The position numbers and the translations under genes are program-made. Below are positions 16,694-25,592 of a stretch of 64,000 nt of DNA, piece by piece. This DNA is from Rhodococcus sp. HNM0563 (GTDB lineage Bacteria; Actinomycetota; Actinomycetes; Mycobacteriales; Mycobacteriaceae): the NCBI RefSeq assembly GCF_012726195.1, contig NZ_JAASAF010000002.1, forward strand, positions 293,698 through 357,697, given 5' to 3'. Under the pieces are notes generated by a model. That model ran no database searches and was not told the origin of the DNA. It was given only the letters and a program-made list of their open reading frames with translations. Every line of letters begins with the position of its first letter. Position 1 is the first letter of the stretch.

Positions 16694-17257
16694 CTAGTGC
16701 TCCTCGGTGAGCGCCAGCAGTTCCGCACGCGCGAGATCGAGGTCGTTGCTGCTCAGATACGGGCTCGCCACCGAGAGGGCGAGCCCTTCGGCCGCCGACC
16801 GGATCACCAGCACACGCGGCCATGGCAGGCCGTCTGCAGCGAATGCGGCGTCCCACTTCTCGGCGTCCCGCACATACAGCGCCTCGACCTCCGCAGAGTT
16901 CCCGAGTGTGGCGAGCAGAGTACCGGGGTTGAAGATGTCCATGAGGTAGGCACTGCCCCCGGTGAGGGCGCGCACATAGCCTCGGGTGAACTTTCCGGGC
17001 CTGTTCTCCGACAGCTCGACGTGGGCGTGTACTTCCTCCCACACGCGCAGGATGCCGTTTTCGAGCGCGCCGTAGACCAGAGCGTCGCGGTTCGGGAAGT
17101 GGTGCATCAAGCCACCTTTGGTCACCCCCGCCGCAGCAGCGATATCGGCGAGACTGACCTTCGAACCACGCTCGGCGAACATCTGCTCGGCGGCTTCGAG
17201 GATCGCTCGGCGGGTGCGTTCCTTGTCGCGGGTGACAACCTGATCAGTGCGCTTCAT
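16694..17257 (-). CDS. TetR-family transcriptional regulator
   Basis: A 187-residue regulator with the TetR DNA-binding domain RRAILEAAEQMFAERGSKVSL and ADIAAAAGVTKGGLMHHFPN (helix-turn-helix about residues 33-55), followed by an all-helical ligand domain. The ATG at 17257 lies inside the end of the MFS exporter gene (14-bp overlap), so the two are co-transcribed, with the exporter first. It probably represses this operon by binding the perfect palindrome at 18780-18799, giving drug-inducible export (inference). Confidence 0.9.
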   Translation of the reverse strand: MKRTDQVVTRDKERTRRAILEAAEQMFAERGSKVSLADIAAAAGVTKGGLMHHFPNRDALVYGALENGILRVWEEVHAHVELSENRPGKFTRGYVRALTGGSAYLMDIFNPGTLLATLGNSAEVEALYVRDAEKWDAAFAADGLPWPRVLVIRSAAEGLALSVASPYLSSNDLDLARAELLALTEEH

Positions 17258-18779
17258 GGGTCCCCACTGTCGCACCCCGCGGAGACGGGATCACACGCCA
17301 GGCCACCACGGCTGAGACCGCAAGGATCACCGCGGCGACGAAAGACGTGGTCTGCACCGCTGTCGCGAACGCGGACCGGGCATGGTCGACCACGATCGGG
17401 TCGAGGACGGTCGCGACGGTCGAAACCAGCGAATCTTCGGCGGTCGCCGCGTCGGACGGGTCGGTACCCGCGGGCAGATCGAGATGCGACCGGTACATCG
17501 CCAGATGAACGGATCCGAGCACCGCGATTCCCAAGGCTCCGCCGAGCTCGTAAGCGGTCTCCGCGATCGAGGATGCGGCTCCGGCACGTTCCGCGGGAAC
17601 CGCGGAGACCACGGCGTCGGTCGACAGTGTCATCGCGATACCGACACCGAGGCCGAGGAGGACCAGCGACAGACCGAGGCCCCAATAGCTGGACATCGAA
17701 ACGGTCAGGCCGAGCCCGGCGAGGCTGATCGCTCCCGTCGCGAGCCCGAGCCCGATCGCGCGACCGGTTCCCATACGTGCCACGAGCGCACCGACGAACA
17801 GGATGACGATCATCGATGCGATCGTCGACGGCAGTTCGGCCAAACCTGCCTTCAGCGGGCCGTATTCGCGGACAAGCTGCAGGTACTGCGAGAAGAAGTA
17901 CAGCAGCCCGAGGAACGCGAAGATCGCCAGGCCGTTGGCGGCCACGGCACCCGAGAAAGCGGGCATTCGGAACAACGAGAGGTCGAGCAACGGATTCGGC
18001 AGTCGCATCTGCCTGCGCACGAAGAGGTAGCCCATGGTCAGGCCGAACACCGCGGTGACCGGGACGCTCCAGTCCAGCCCGCTACCGGCCCAGTGCTTCA
18101 CGGCGTACACCACCGGGACGATGGCGAGGATCGACAACAACGCCGAGATCACGTCGATCGTCAGAGCGGAGCTACCGCGCGACTCCGACAGCAGCATCGG
18201 CCCGGCGACCAGCACGATCACCATCACCGGCACATTGATCAAGAACACCGAGCCCCACCAGAAGTTCTCGAGCAGGACACCGCCGACGAGCGGACCGATC
18301 GCGGCGCCTCCGGTGGCGCCCATCGCCCAGATGGCGATCGCCGTCGTGCGTTGTTTCGCGTCGAGGAATGTGGCACGAATGATCGCCAGCGTCGACGGCA
18401 TCAGCGTCGCGCCTGCCACGCCCAGCAGAACGCGTGCAGCAATGAGGGTTTCGGGGTTGGGTGCGAACGCCGCGATGACGGATGCGACACCGAACCCTGC
18501 AGCACCGATGAGCAGCAACCGTTTGCGACCGATGCGATCGGCCAGGTTGCCCATCGTGATGAGCAGACCTGCCAGCACGAACGAGTAGATGTCGCCGATC
18601 CACAACAACTGCGTCGAACTGGGGTCGATGTCGGCGGCCATCGACGGCACGGCCAGGTAGAGCACTGTGTTGTCGACCGCAATCAACACCACGACGAGGA
18701 CGAGGACGAGGAGGGCCGACCATTCGCGACGTCCGGCGCGTGGTGCAAGGGTCTGTTCTTCGGTCACGCGCAGAACCAT
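17244..18779 (-). CDS. MFS exporter, DHA2 (EmrB/QacA/LfrA-like) family
   Basis: A 511-residue 14-helix exporter. The first helix carries VVVLIAVDNTVLYLAVPSM, a DHA2 motif with D-N-T in place of D-T-T, as in LfrA/Stp-like pumps. The helix 2-3 loop has GNLADRIGRKRLLLIGA. The start may be the ATG at 18779, which directly abuts the 20-bp palindrome and would then be nearly leaderless, or the GTG at 18767 four codons later. Neither has a clear ribosome-binding site. The TetR gene follows with a 14-bp overlap. The likely role is export of a toxic compound that also releases the TetR protein. Confidence 0.9.
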   Translation of the reverse strand: MVLRVTEEQTLAPRAGRREWSALLVLVLVVVLIAVDNTVLYLAVPSMAADIDPSSTQLLWIGDIYSFVLAGLLITMGNLADRIGRKRLLLIGAAGFGVASVIAAFAPNPETLIAARVLLGVAGATLMPSTLAIIRATFLDAKQRTTAIAIWAMGATGGAAIGPLVGGVLLENFWWGSVFLINVPVMVIVLVAGPMLLSESRGSSALTIDVISALLSILAIVPVVYAVKHWAGSGLDWSVPVTAVFGLTMGYLFVRRQMRLPNPLLDLSLFRMPAFSGAVAANGLAIFAFLGLLYFFSQYLQLVREYGPLKAGLAELPSTIASMIVILFVGALVARMGTGRAIGLGLATGAISLAGLGLTVSMSSYWGLGLSLVLLGLGVGIAMTLSTDAVVSAVPAERAGAASSIAETAYELGGALGIAVLGSVHLAMYRSHLDLPAGTDPSDAATAEDSLVSTVATVLDPIVVDHARSAFATAVQTTSFVAAVILAVSAVVAWRVIPSPRGATVGTHEAH

Positions 18780-18799
18780 AACAGTCCATATGGACTGTT
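18780..18799. promoter_or_regulatory. Perfect 20-bp palindromic operator of the MFS/TetR operon
   Basis: AACAGTCCATATGGACTGTT reads identically on both strands. It abuts the first base of the ATG at 18779, so a bound repressor would sit over the transcription or translation start. The length and symmetry are typical for TetR-family dimers. Confidence 0.8.
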
Positions 18800-18860
18800 G
18801 TAGAACCCGAAAGGGATGTTGTGAGGAGCTTCGCCCCTGTGCAGGGGCGCCGACAATCCG

Positions 18861-20105
18861 CTACGTCACCGGCAACCAGGTTCGCGCTGCGGTGACCAAT
18901 GCCGTGACCCCGATCGTCATGGTCGGTTCGATGACCGGCGCATAGTGCGGCGAGTGGTTCGACGGCACCTTCAGCAGCGCGGGATCCGTCATGTCGCCCG
19001 TGGTGAACACCGACGGATCCGCTCCTCCGAGCAGCCAATACGCCAGGGGCGCACCTGCGCTCGTGGCGAGGACTCCGACGTCCTCGCTGCCCGCGCCCGC
19101 CCCCGGGTCGAGGATCTTGTCCGCCCCCAACCACGTAGCGAAGGCATCCAACGTCTTGTTCAGGGCGGAAGGATCGTTCGTGACCACCGGGAACCGCTCG
19201 ATCGAGGTAATTTCAGGTTCTTCCGGGGCGCCCGCTGTCGCAGATTCGCCGCGAACAATGCGGTCGACGCTGTCGAGGATCTTTTGCCGTACCCCCGCGT
19301 CGTAGCTGCGGATGTTCAGTTGGAGCTCCGCCTCACCGGGAATGACATTGGCCGCATTTCCGGCATGAACGGAGCCGACCGTGAGCACCGCGGTCGCCGT
19401 GCTCGGGATCTCGCGCGAGATGATCGTCTGCAGACGCAATACGACCTCGGCCGCAATGACGATCGGGTCGATGGATGCTTCCGGCATCGACCCGTGCGCA
19501 CCTCGGCCGATCACACGCACGCGCAGCGAGTCCGACCCCGCATACGAGAGACCGGGATGTCCGGCGATCTTGCCTGCCGGAAGCGGCGCCACATGCTGAC
19601 CGAGCACCACATCCGGTTTGGGGAACCTGTCGAACAGCCCGTCGTCGACCATGGCTTGGGCTCCCGCACCCAACTCTTCGGCCGGTTGGAAGACGAGGAG
19701 CAGTGTGCCCGACCAACTCGCAGTATCAGTGGAGAGAATCTGCGCTGCGCCGAGCAGGCACGTCATGTGCATGTCGTGACCGCACGCGTGCGCCACCGGC
19801 TTCGTCTCGCCGTGTTCGTCCACGGCGGTAGCGGTACTGGCGTAGTCGAGGCCGGTGTCCTCCTTGACAGGGAGGGCATCCATGTCGGCGCGAAGCAATG
19901 CGGTCGGTCCGGCGCCATTCTTCAACACCCCGACCACTCCGGTCTTCCCGACACCGGTGGTGACCTCGAACCCGAGAGCATTCAATCGCTCGGCCACGAT
20001 GGCAGAGGTGCGATGTTCCTGGAATCCGAGTTCCGGATGTCTGTGAAGGTCCTTGTACAGGTCGATCAGAGCAGGATCGATCGTCATGTCGTCGGAGCTG
20101 GTCAC
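18861..20105 (-). CDS. M20-family amidohydrolase (hippurate/N-acyl-amino-acid hydrolase type)
   Basis: A 414-residue metallo-amidohydrolase. It contains HACGHDMHMTCLLGAA (metal-ligand His/Asp region), QPAEELGAGAQAM with the catalytic and ligand glutamates, and PLPAGKIAGHPGLSYAGSD leading into the dimerisation lid. The PGAGAGSEDVGVL stretch near the end carries the last metal-ligand region. The start is the GTG at 20105, with AAGGA upstream. An in-frame ATG lies six codons later. Family members cleave N-acyl amino acids or aminoacyl conjugates in the cytosol. The gene is divergent from the alpha/beta hydrolase, with 137 bp between them. Confidence 0.9.
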   Translation of the reverse strand: MTSSDDMTIDPALIDLYKDLHRHPELGFQEHRTSAIVAERLNALGFEVTTGVGKTGVVGVLKNGAGPTALLRADMDALPVKEDTGLDYASTATAVDEHGETKPVAHACGHDMHMTCLLGAAQILSTDTASWSGTLLLVFQPAEELGAGAQAMVDDGLFDRFPKPDVVLGQHVAPLPAGKIAGHPGLSYAGSDSLRVRVIGRGAHGSMPEASIDPIVIAAEVVLRLQTIISREIPSTATAVLTVGSVHAGNAANVIPGEAELQLNIRSYDAGVRQKILDSVDRIVRGESATAGAPEEPEITSIERFPVVTNDPSALNKTLDAFATWLGADKILDPGAGAGSEDVGVLATSAGAPLAYWLLGGADPSVFTTGDMTDPALLKVPSNHSPHYAPVIEPTMTIGVTALVTAARTWLPVT

Positions 20106-20242
20106 AATTCGGTCCTTCGATCGAGGTGAACTCGGACGCTCTCCAGTATTCCCGAGCCCGGGATTCGGCGTGTGGGTATTGACGGTCGGGTTGTTCCCTA
20201 GCAGGCCGATGAGTTCTGTCGTCGAGTCGGGTCTGTTACTGC

Positions 20243-21109
20243 ATGACCACAATCGACCGCCCCATCACCGCAACTCTCGAGGTTCCCGGCGCCACCCTCA
20301 CTTACGACGTCCGCGGCGACCTGCAGTCCGGAACTCCCCTACTGCTGGTGGGTTCGCCGATGGACGCAAACGGGTTCGCGGCACTCGCGACACAGTTCTC
20401 CGATCGCCCGGTCGTCACCTACGACCCGCGCGGCGTCATGCGCAGCCCCCGTGACACCCCCGGCCTCTCGACGCCCGAACTGCACGCCGACGACCTGCAC
20501 CGCCTCATCGATGCATTCGGCGTCGGCCCGGTCGATCTGTTCGGCAGCAGCGGTGGCGCGGTGAACGGCCTCGCGTTGGTCACGGTACATCCCGAACAAG
20601 TCCGGACGCTGATCGCGCACGAACCGCCGGCGTGCCCACTCCTGCCCGACCACTCGGTGATCAAAGCGGTGATCGACGACATCGATGCCAGCTACCAGCG
20701 CAGCGGGATGGGTCCGGCAATGGCGAAGTTCGCGATGATGCTGTCGCAAACGGGCCCACTGGAACCGTCCTATCTCGCCGTGCCCGCGCCCGACCCGTCG
20801 ATGTTCGGTATGAGCACCGAGGACGACGGCTCCCGCGACGACGCTCTGCTCAGCCAGAATCTGCAGTCGTGCACCGGATACGAACCCGACTTCGGCGCAC
20901 TGGCGCAGGCGTCGACCCGCATCGCGATCGGAGCGGGCAGGGAGTCGACGGGTGAGGTCTCGGCTCGCGCAGCAGCGGAGGTCGCGAAGCGGCTGGGCGT
21001 CGAGCTCACCATGTTTCCCGGCGGCCACGCCGGGTTCACCGGCGACGGATACGGCACCCCCGGCGACCCGGAAGGCTTCGCCGCAGTGTTGCGGGAGATA
21101 CTCGGCTGA
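20243..21109 (+). CDS. Alpha/beta-fold hydrolase
   Basis: A 288-residue alpha/beta hydrolase. The oxyanion strand-loop is PLLLVGSPMDANGFAAL, the nucleophile elbow is DLFGSSGGAVNGLALV (a G-S-S-G-G version of GxSxG, Ser at about 102), and the late histidine is in TMFPGGHAGFTGDGYG. Such proteins hydrolyse esters or act as haloperoxidase-like enzymes, and the substrate is not evident. It starts at an ATG with a weak ribosome-binding site and ends 15 bp before a strong bidirectional stem-loop. It is divergent from the M20 hydrolase and convergent with the MFS exporter at 21221. Confidence 0.88.
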   Translation: MTTIDRPITATLEVPGATLTYDVRGDLQSGTPLLLVGSPMDANGFAALATQFSDRPVVTYDPRGVMRSPRDTPGLSTPELHADDLHRLIDAFGVGPVDLFGSSGGAVNGLALVTVHPEQVRTLIAHEPPACPLLPDHSVIKAVIDDIDASYQRSGMGPAMAKFAMMLSQTGPLEPSYLAVPAPDPSMFGMSTEDDGSRDDALLSQNLQSCTGYEPDFGALAQASTRIAIGAGRESTGEVSARAAAEVAKRLGVELTMFPGGHAGFTGDGYGTPGDPEGFAAVLREILG

Positions 21110-21123
21110 GGCTCGCACCCTTT

Positions 21124-21175
21124 AGGTCAGGCTCGCAACACGAATGGTCGACCACCGGCGTTGCGAGCCTGACCT
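21124..21175. terminator. 16-bp perfect stem-loop between converging genes
   Basis: AGGTCAGGCTCGCAAC (21124-21139) pairs without mismatch with GTTGCGAGCCTGACCT (21160-21175) across a 20-base loop. The downstream side continues TTTGCG. It lies between the rightward hydrolase (ends 21109) and the leftward exporter (ends 21221) and would terminate both. Confidence 0.85.
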
Positions 21176-21220
21176 TTGCGTTGCGTGCTTCACGGCCCCG
21201 CGAGGTTCACGTCTGCGCAG

Positions 21221-22681
21221 CTATTTCGCTTCGGCGAGCGTCGTCGCGGGCTTGCGGATGAAGAAGGCCGCGACCACCGCCAGCAGCGACACCGCGCCAC
21301 CGCACAGGAACGCCGTGTGGATGCCGTCCTGATTCGCAGCGAGCTCGCTGGCACCTTCGGATGCGGCGGACGTGGCGGTCACCGTCATCACGGTGATGAA
21401 CAGCGCCGTACCTGCCGCACCCGCGAGCTGCTGGACGGTGTTGAAGATCGCGCTGCCGTACGAGTACAGCTCCGACGGCACCGATCCAAGCGACGACGTC
21501 ATCAGGGGCGTCATCACCGATGCCAGACCGAGCATCAGCATCACGTGGACGCAGACGATCAGCGGCGTCGACGACTCCGCATCGAGGAGCGTCATCAACC
21601 ACAGCGACGCACTGACCACAGCGGCACCCGGGATGACGAGGGGGCGCGCACCGATGCGGTCGTAGACGCGTCCGACGAACGGCGACAGCAGGCCCATCGC
21701 CAGGCCTCCCGGGAGCAACAGCAGGCCGGTCTCGAGGGTGTCGAGGCCGCGCACGTTCTGCAGGTACAGCGGCAGCAGGATCAATGCGCCGAACATCGCC
21801 ATCATGCTGACGACGACCATGCCCAGGCCGATGCTGAACACCGGGTAACCGAACGGACGCATGTCGAGCAGCGCGCGTCCGTCCTTCTGCCGCGACAGCT
21901 GGCGCAGCACGAAGACAGCCAACGCCACCACACCGACGACGAGCGGCACCCACACCGGGATGCTCGACTCCTCCGCCGAATGGCCGATGCTGCTCAGGCC
22001 GTAGACGATGCCGCCGAATGCGAAGACCGACAGGATGACCGACAGGACGTCGAGGGGGACCTTCTTGGTCTCGGTGAAGTTCTTGACCAGCACGACACCG
22101 ATGGCGAACGCGATCAGTGCGATGGGCAGGACGATCCAGAACATCCAGCGCCAGTCGAGGGCGTCGAGGATGATCCCGGAGATGGTGGGGCCGATAGCGG
22201 GAGCCACGGAGATGACGATGGAGATGATGCCCATCATGCCGCCGCGCTTGTGGGCGGGCACCACGCGCAGCACCGTCGTCATCAGCAACGGAAGCATGAT
22301 GGCGGTGCCTGCGGCCTGCGTCACGCGACCGGCGAGGAGCAGTTCGAATCCCGGTGCGGACGCCGCGAGCAGTGTGCCGAGGCTGAACACGCTCATCGAC
22401 GCGATGAACACCTGGCGGAGCGTGAACCGCTCGAACAGATAGCCGGTGATCGGGATGACGACCGCCATGGTGAGCATGAAGCCGGTGGTGAGCCACTGGG
22501 CGGTGCTCGCGGTGATGTCGAGATCCACCATGAGCGGCGGCAGCGCGACGCTCATGATCGTCTCGTTGAGGATCATGACGAATGCCGCGACGACGAGGAC
22601 ACCGATCAGCACCTTGCTGCCCGGCTCCAGATCGCCCTCGCGACCGACGTCGGCCTGGTCTTCCAACTGAGGTGACTGCAT
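21221..22681 (-). CDS. MFS exporter, DHA2 family
   Basis: A 486-residue 14-helix drug:H+ antiporter. Helix 1 reads VVAAFVMILNETIMSVALPPLM, with N-E-T at the DHA2 D-T-T position. The N-terminus before it (MQSPQLEDQADVGREGDLEPG) is acidic. An internal loop has SRQKDGRALLDMRPFGYPVF before the second half, and the protein ends IRKPATTLAEAK. I choose the ATG at 22681. A longer frame reaches 22726 into the shared promoter. It is divergent from the TetR gene at 22831, which is the usual arrangement of a pump under its own repressor. Confidence 0.9.
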   Translation of the reverse strand: MQSPQLEDQADVGREGDLEPGSKVLIGVLVVAAFVMILNETIMSVALPPLMVDLDITASTAQWLTTGFMLTMAVVIPITGYLFERFTLRQVFIASMSVFSLGTLLAASAPGFELLLAGRVTQAAGTAIMLPLLMTTVLRVVPAHKRGGMMGIISIVISVAPAIGPTISGIILDALDWRWMFWIVLPIALIAFAIGVVLVKNFTETKKVPLDVLSVILSVFAFGGIVYGLSSIGHSAEESSIPVWVPLVVGVVALAVFVLRQLSRQKDGRALLDMRPFGYPVFSIGLGMVVVSMMAMFGALILLPLYLQNVRGLDTLETGLLLLPGGLAMGLLSPFVGRVYDRIGARPLVIPGAAVVSASLWLMTLLDAESSTPLIVCVHVMLMLGLASVMTPLMTSSLGSVPSELYSYGSAIFNTVQQLAGAAGTALFITVMTVTATSAASEGASELAANQDGIHTAFLCGGAVSLLAVVAAFFIRKPATTLAEAK

Positions 22682-22830
22682 ATCCGATTGCTTCCTGAAT
22701 GGGTATATCGATCGCGAATGCGACAACCGTGAAAGTCTCGCCCGGCTTGGAAGTGACTGTCAACTTGATTTTCACTGTTAGATTGACCCGGACTTTCAAC
22801 GTTGCGGTCCGAGGTGAAAGGAACCCACCG
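22682..22830. promoter_or_regulatory. Divergent promoter region between exporter and TetR gene
   Basis: A 149-bp gap, A+T-rich for this genome. GTGAAAGTC at 22729-22737 is the near inverse of GACTTTCAAC at 22791-22800. A second pair, GTCAA and TTGAC, lies between them. These dyads are candidate TetR sites, and the exact operator cannot be fixed by eye. A GTGAAAGGA site precedes the TetR ATG at 22831. Confidence 0.4.
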
Positions 22831-23460
22831 ATGACCCCGAAAACCCAGGCACGTGTCCCGGACCTGCGAGAACGGCGCAGGCAGGAGACGCGTCTCGAGA
22901 TTTCCGAAGCTGCCCTGACGCTGTTCGAACGCCAGGGATTCGCCGCTACGACCGTCGACGAGATTGCCCGAACAGCCGGTGTGTCTTCAAGCACATTTTT
23001 TCGATGCTTCGCCACCAAAGAGGAATCGGTGTGGGGCCCGGACCGCGAACTCGAATCCGACATCGTCGAATGGCTTCGGTCAGTTCCGCAGGAAGACATC
23101 AACCTGTCGGGCATCGAAGCCTTCTACGAGCGCTCACTGCAGCGGCTCCTGACCGGCTCCGAGACCACGCGGGAGCGCATTCTGCGCACCCGCCGGCTCA
23201 TCGCCTCCGACGACCACCTGCGCGCCGCCGCGTTCACCGCCGATGCCCTGGCCATGTGCCGCATCACCACGAGCGTCGCCGAACGCCTGCGCGGACTCCG
23301 CTCCGAATCGTTCGCGCGGCTGCTCGTCGAATCGGCCGGTGTGGTCTCGCGTATCGCGTTCGACACCTGGGTCCGGCGCATCGAACGCGGCGAAGATGCC
23401 GACCTCGTGGAGATCTACCGCACCATCCGAACCGACCTCCGCGAAATCGTCGTCACCTGA
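22831..23460 (+). CDS. TetR-family transcriptional regulator
   Basis: A 209-residue regulator. The DNA-binding part reads RRRQETRLEISEAALTLFER then TTVDEIARTAGVSSSTFFRC (helix-turn-helix about residues 38-58), followed by FATKEESVWGPD and a helical effector domain with a buried C-terminal half. The phrase TFFRCFATKEE is the form seen in TetR members from antibiotic-export pairs. It is divergent from the MFS exporter and is its likely repressor. It starts at the ATG at 22831 with a GTGAAAGGA site. Confidence 0.92.
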   Translation: MTPKTQARVPDLRERRRQETRLEISEAALTLFERQGFAATTVDEIARTAGVSSSTFFRCFATKEESVWGPDRELESDIVEWLRSVPQEDINLSGIEAFYERSLQRLLTGSETTRERILRTRRLIASDDHLRAAAFTADALAMCRITTSVAERLRGLRSESFARLLVESAGVVSRIAFDTWVRRIERGEDADLVEIYRTIRTDLREIVVT

Positions 23461-23500
23461 TACTTCGACGGAGCGACCACTCGCGTGCAAGAGTGACGTA

Positions 23501-24586
23501 ATGCCTGACAGGTTGCGAGCCCGGTTCAGCCGGTCCGATCAGCTCACGGAACGCCCCGACTTCGCTCTCGTCGGTGTGCTGAGAGTCCCCCAGATGTCGA
23601 CCAGCCCGGCGCGCGCGATCGTGCGGCGCATCGGCTACGCCCTGGTGGCCCTGTTGGTGATGGTCGCACTCGTCTACATCGACCGCGACGGCTACCGCGA
23701 CGCCCAGGACAACGAGCTGTCGCTGCTCGACTGCTTCTACTACGCGTCGGTGTCGCTCTCGACCACCGGCTACGGCGACATCACGCCGATCACCCCGTCC
23801 GCGCGACTGATGAATGTCCTCGTCATCACGCCGCTGCGCGTCTTCTTCCTCATCGTGCTGGTCGGTACGACGCTGGGTGCGCTCACCGAGACCTCGCGTC
23901 AGACGTTCCGCATCCAGAGCTGGCGCCGCCGGGTCCGCGACCACACCGTCGTCCTCGGGTACGGCACCAAGGGCCGTTCCGCGGTCGACGCGATGCTCGG
24001 CGACGAGGTTCCGCCGTCGCGGATCGTGGTGGTGGACACCGATCCCGTGGTCCTCGAGAGTGCGGCGGGGCAAGGTCTGGTGACCGTGCACGGTTCGGCG
24101 ACCAAACAGGACGTGCTGCGTGTCGCGGGGGTACAGCGTGCGGCATCGGTGATTGTCGCAGCAAACCGCGACGACACCGCCGTGCTCATCACTCTCGCTG
24201 CCCGCGAGATCAACCCGAACGCGAAGATCGTCGTCGCGATCCGCGAGTCGGAGAATGCGCATCTACTGCGCCGCTCCGGCGCGGATACGGTGGTGGTTTC
24301 GTCGGAGACCGCAGGCCGGCTCCTCGGTGCCGCGCGGAGCTCTCCCCGCGTGGTCGACATGATCGAGGACATTCTGACTCCGGAGGAGGGGTTCACCATC
24401 GCCGAGCGCGCTGTGGACCTAGAGGAGGTGGGTCAGGACCCTCGTCATCTGGGTCAGATCGTGCTCGGGGTCGAGCGCAACGGAAGTCTGTTCCGTGTCG
24501 GATCGCCCGAGGTCAGCGCCCTGGCTGCGCGCGACAAGCTCCTCTACATCCGGCTGGCGGCCAGCGGGTCGGGGCACCGAGGCTGA
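23501..24586 (+). CDS. Two-helix K+ channel with RCK (TrkA-N) domain
   Basis: A 361-residue ion channel subunit. Residues 45-140 hold outer helix, pore helix and inner helix, with the selectivity filter TTGYGD (about 91-96). A cytosolic RCK domain follows: Rossmann entry VVLGYGTKGRSAVDAML, VVDTDPVVLESA, and GSATKQDVLRVAGVQRAASV. The last 70 residues form an RCK_C-like part. Subunits of this form assemble as tetramers gated by nucleotide or cations bound to RCK. The start is the ATG at 23501, with GAGTGACGTA upstream. It is probably its own transcription unit or follows the TetR gene (40-bp gap). Confidence 0.92.
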   Translation: MPDRLRARFSRSDQLTERPDFALVGVLRVPQMSTSPARAIVRRIGYALVALLVMVALVYIDRDGYRDAQDNELSLLDCFYYASVSLSTTGYGDITPITPSARLMNVLVITPLRVFFLIVLVGTTLGALTETSRQTFRIQSWRRRVRDHTVVLGYGTKGRSAVDAMLGDEVPPSRIVVVDTDPVVLESAAGQGLVTVHGSATKQDVLRVAGVQRAASVIVAANRDDTAVLITLAAREINPNAKIVVAIRESENAHLLRRSGADTVVVSSETAGRLLGAARSSPRVVDMIEDILTPEEGFTIAERAVDLEEVGQDPRHLGQIVLGVERNGSLFRVGSPEVSALAARDKLLYIRLAASGSGHRG

Positions 24587-24631
24587 ACGTAGCCCTCCCG
24601 CTACGCACACTTTTATGGAAGAGTCATTTCC

Positions 24632-25531
24632 ATGAATGAGAATGGCATTTCCGCATTGGGAGGGATGACCGTGTCCGCAGACCACACTTTCACCTCGGAT
24701 TTCGGCATCAAATCGCTCCAGGTTTCGAGGGACCGCGCGATCATGGGCGCGATCGTCACCGAGAAGCTGTGCAATCCCAGCGGCACGGCATCGCTCGGTT
24801 TCCTCACGACGCTGGTCGACATCGTCGCCTCGTCCCCGGCTCTCGTCGTAGGCTCCCCCGACTGGACCGCGACACAGGATCTTTCGATCCATGCCGCCGG
24901 CTTCCTGCGTCCCGGGCCGATCGCAATCGACGCCAAGCTGGTCCGCGTGGGCAAGAAGACGATCCTGGTGGAGACCGACGTGTACGACACGCACGGCGTC
25001 ACCGATCTGCGTGAGATCGCGAACTCGATCGACACCCCCGGCACGGGCAGCCTCACCCTCGCCGCACGCGGTCTCGTCACGTTCGTGCGCCTCCCCCGCT
25101 CCGCCGCGACCCACGGCGATGTCGCGTCGTACACGCCCGAACAGTGGGTCGGGACGATTCGCGAATACCCGCCGGTCCCTATCGACGACGACGTCTTCTC
25201 CCGCCTGAATCTCCGCGAGGTGGACGCCGCCAACGGCGAGTTCGAGCTCGATCTCACCGGATTCGTCGCCAATTCCATCGGCACCATCCAAGGCGGCGCA
25301 CAGGCCCTGCTCGGCGAGGCCGCCGCGCACGCGATGCGTCCCGGCCTCGTCGCCACCGACATCCAGGTCCACTACCTGGCGCAGGTGAAGAAGGGCCCGG
25401 CGCGATCGCACGGCACGATCGTCCGCGACGCCGACGACCACTCCGTGGTCAAGGTCGCACTCGTCGATTCCGGTGCGGACGACAAGTTGCTCACCCTGCT
25501 GACGATCACCCTTGCGCGACCGAAGCGCTAG
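24632..25531 (+). CDS. Double-hotdog acyl-CoA thioesterase-like protein
   Basis: A 299-residue protein with two hotdog domains, about residues 20-150 and 185-298. The first has GFLTTLVDIVASSPAL where the PaaI/4HBT family has its catalytic helix. The second has GTIQGGAQALLGEAAAHA, the classical G-x-x-x-G-G start of the hotdog helix, and ends in the strand VALVDSGADDKLLTLLTITLA. Proteins of this type hydrolyse acyl-CoAs. The substrate is unknown. It starts at an ATG with GGAAGAG nine bases upstream. A relative of single-domain form lies at 29522. Confidence 0.82.
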   Translation: MNENGISALGGMTVSADHTFTSDFGIKSLQVSRDRAIMGAIVTEKLCNPSGTASLGFLTTLVDIVASSPALVVGSPDWTATQDLSIHAAGFLRPGPIAIDAKLVRVGKKTILVETDVYDTHGVTDLREIANSIDTPGTGSLTLAARGLVTFVRLPRSAATHGDVASYTPEQWVGTIREYPPVPIDDDVFSRLNLREVDAANGEFELDLTGFVANSIGTIQGGAQALLGEAAAHAMRPGLVATDIQVHYLAQVKKGPARSHGTIVRDADDHSVVKVALVDSGADDKLLTLLTITLARPKR

Positions 25532-25592
25532 CCCACCGAACACCGCACGCTGTCTGATCCCAATTCCCCCCAAGCCTCGTACACTGCGAGTT

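Noticed and set aside
18690..18720. Short GACGAG tandem repeat
   Set aside because: It lies in the coding sequence of the first helix of an exporter (Leu/Val run) and is explained by codon bias.
21176..22675. A rightward frame of 499 codons under the second DHA2 exporter
   Set aside because: Strongly His/Gln/Arg-biased antisense shadow of a membrane protein gene.
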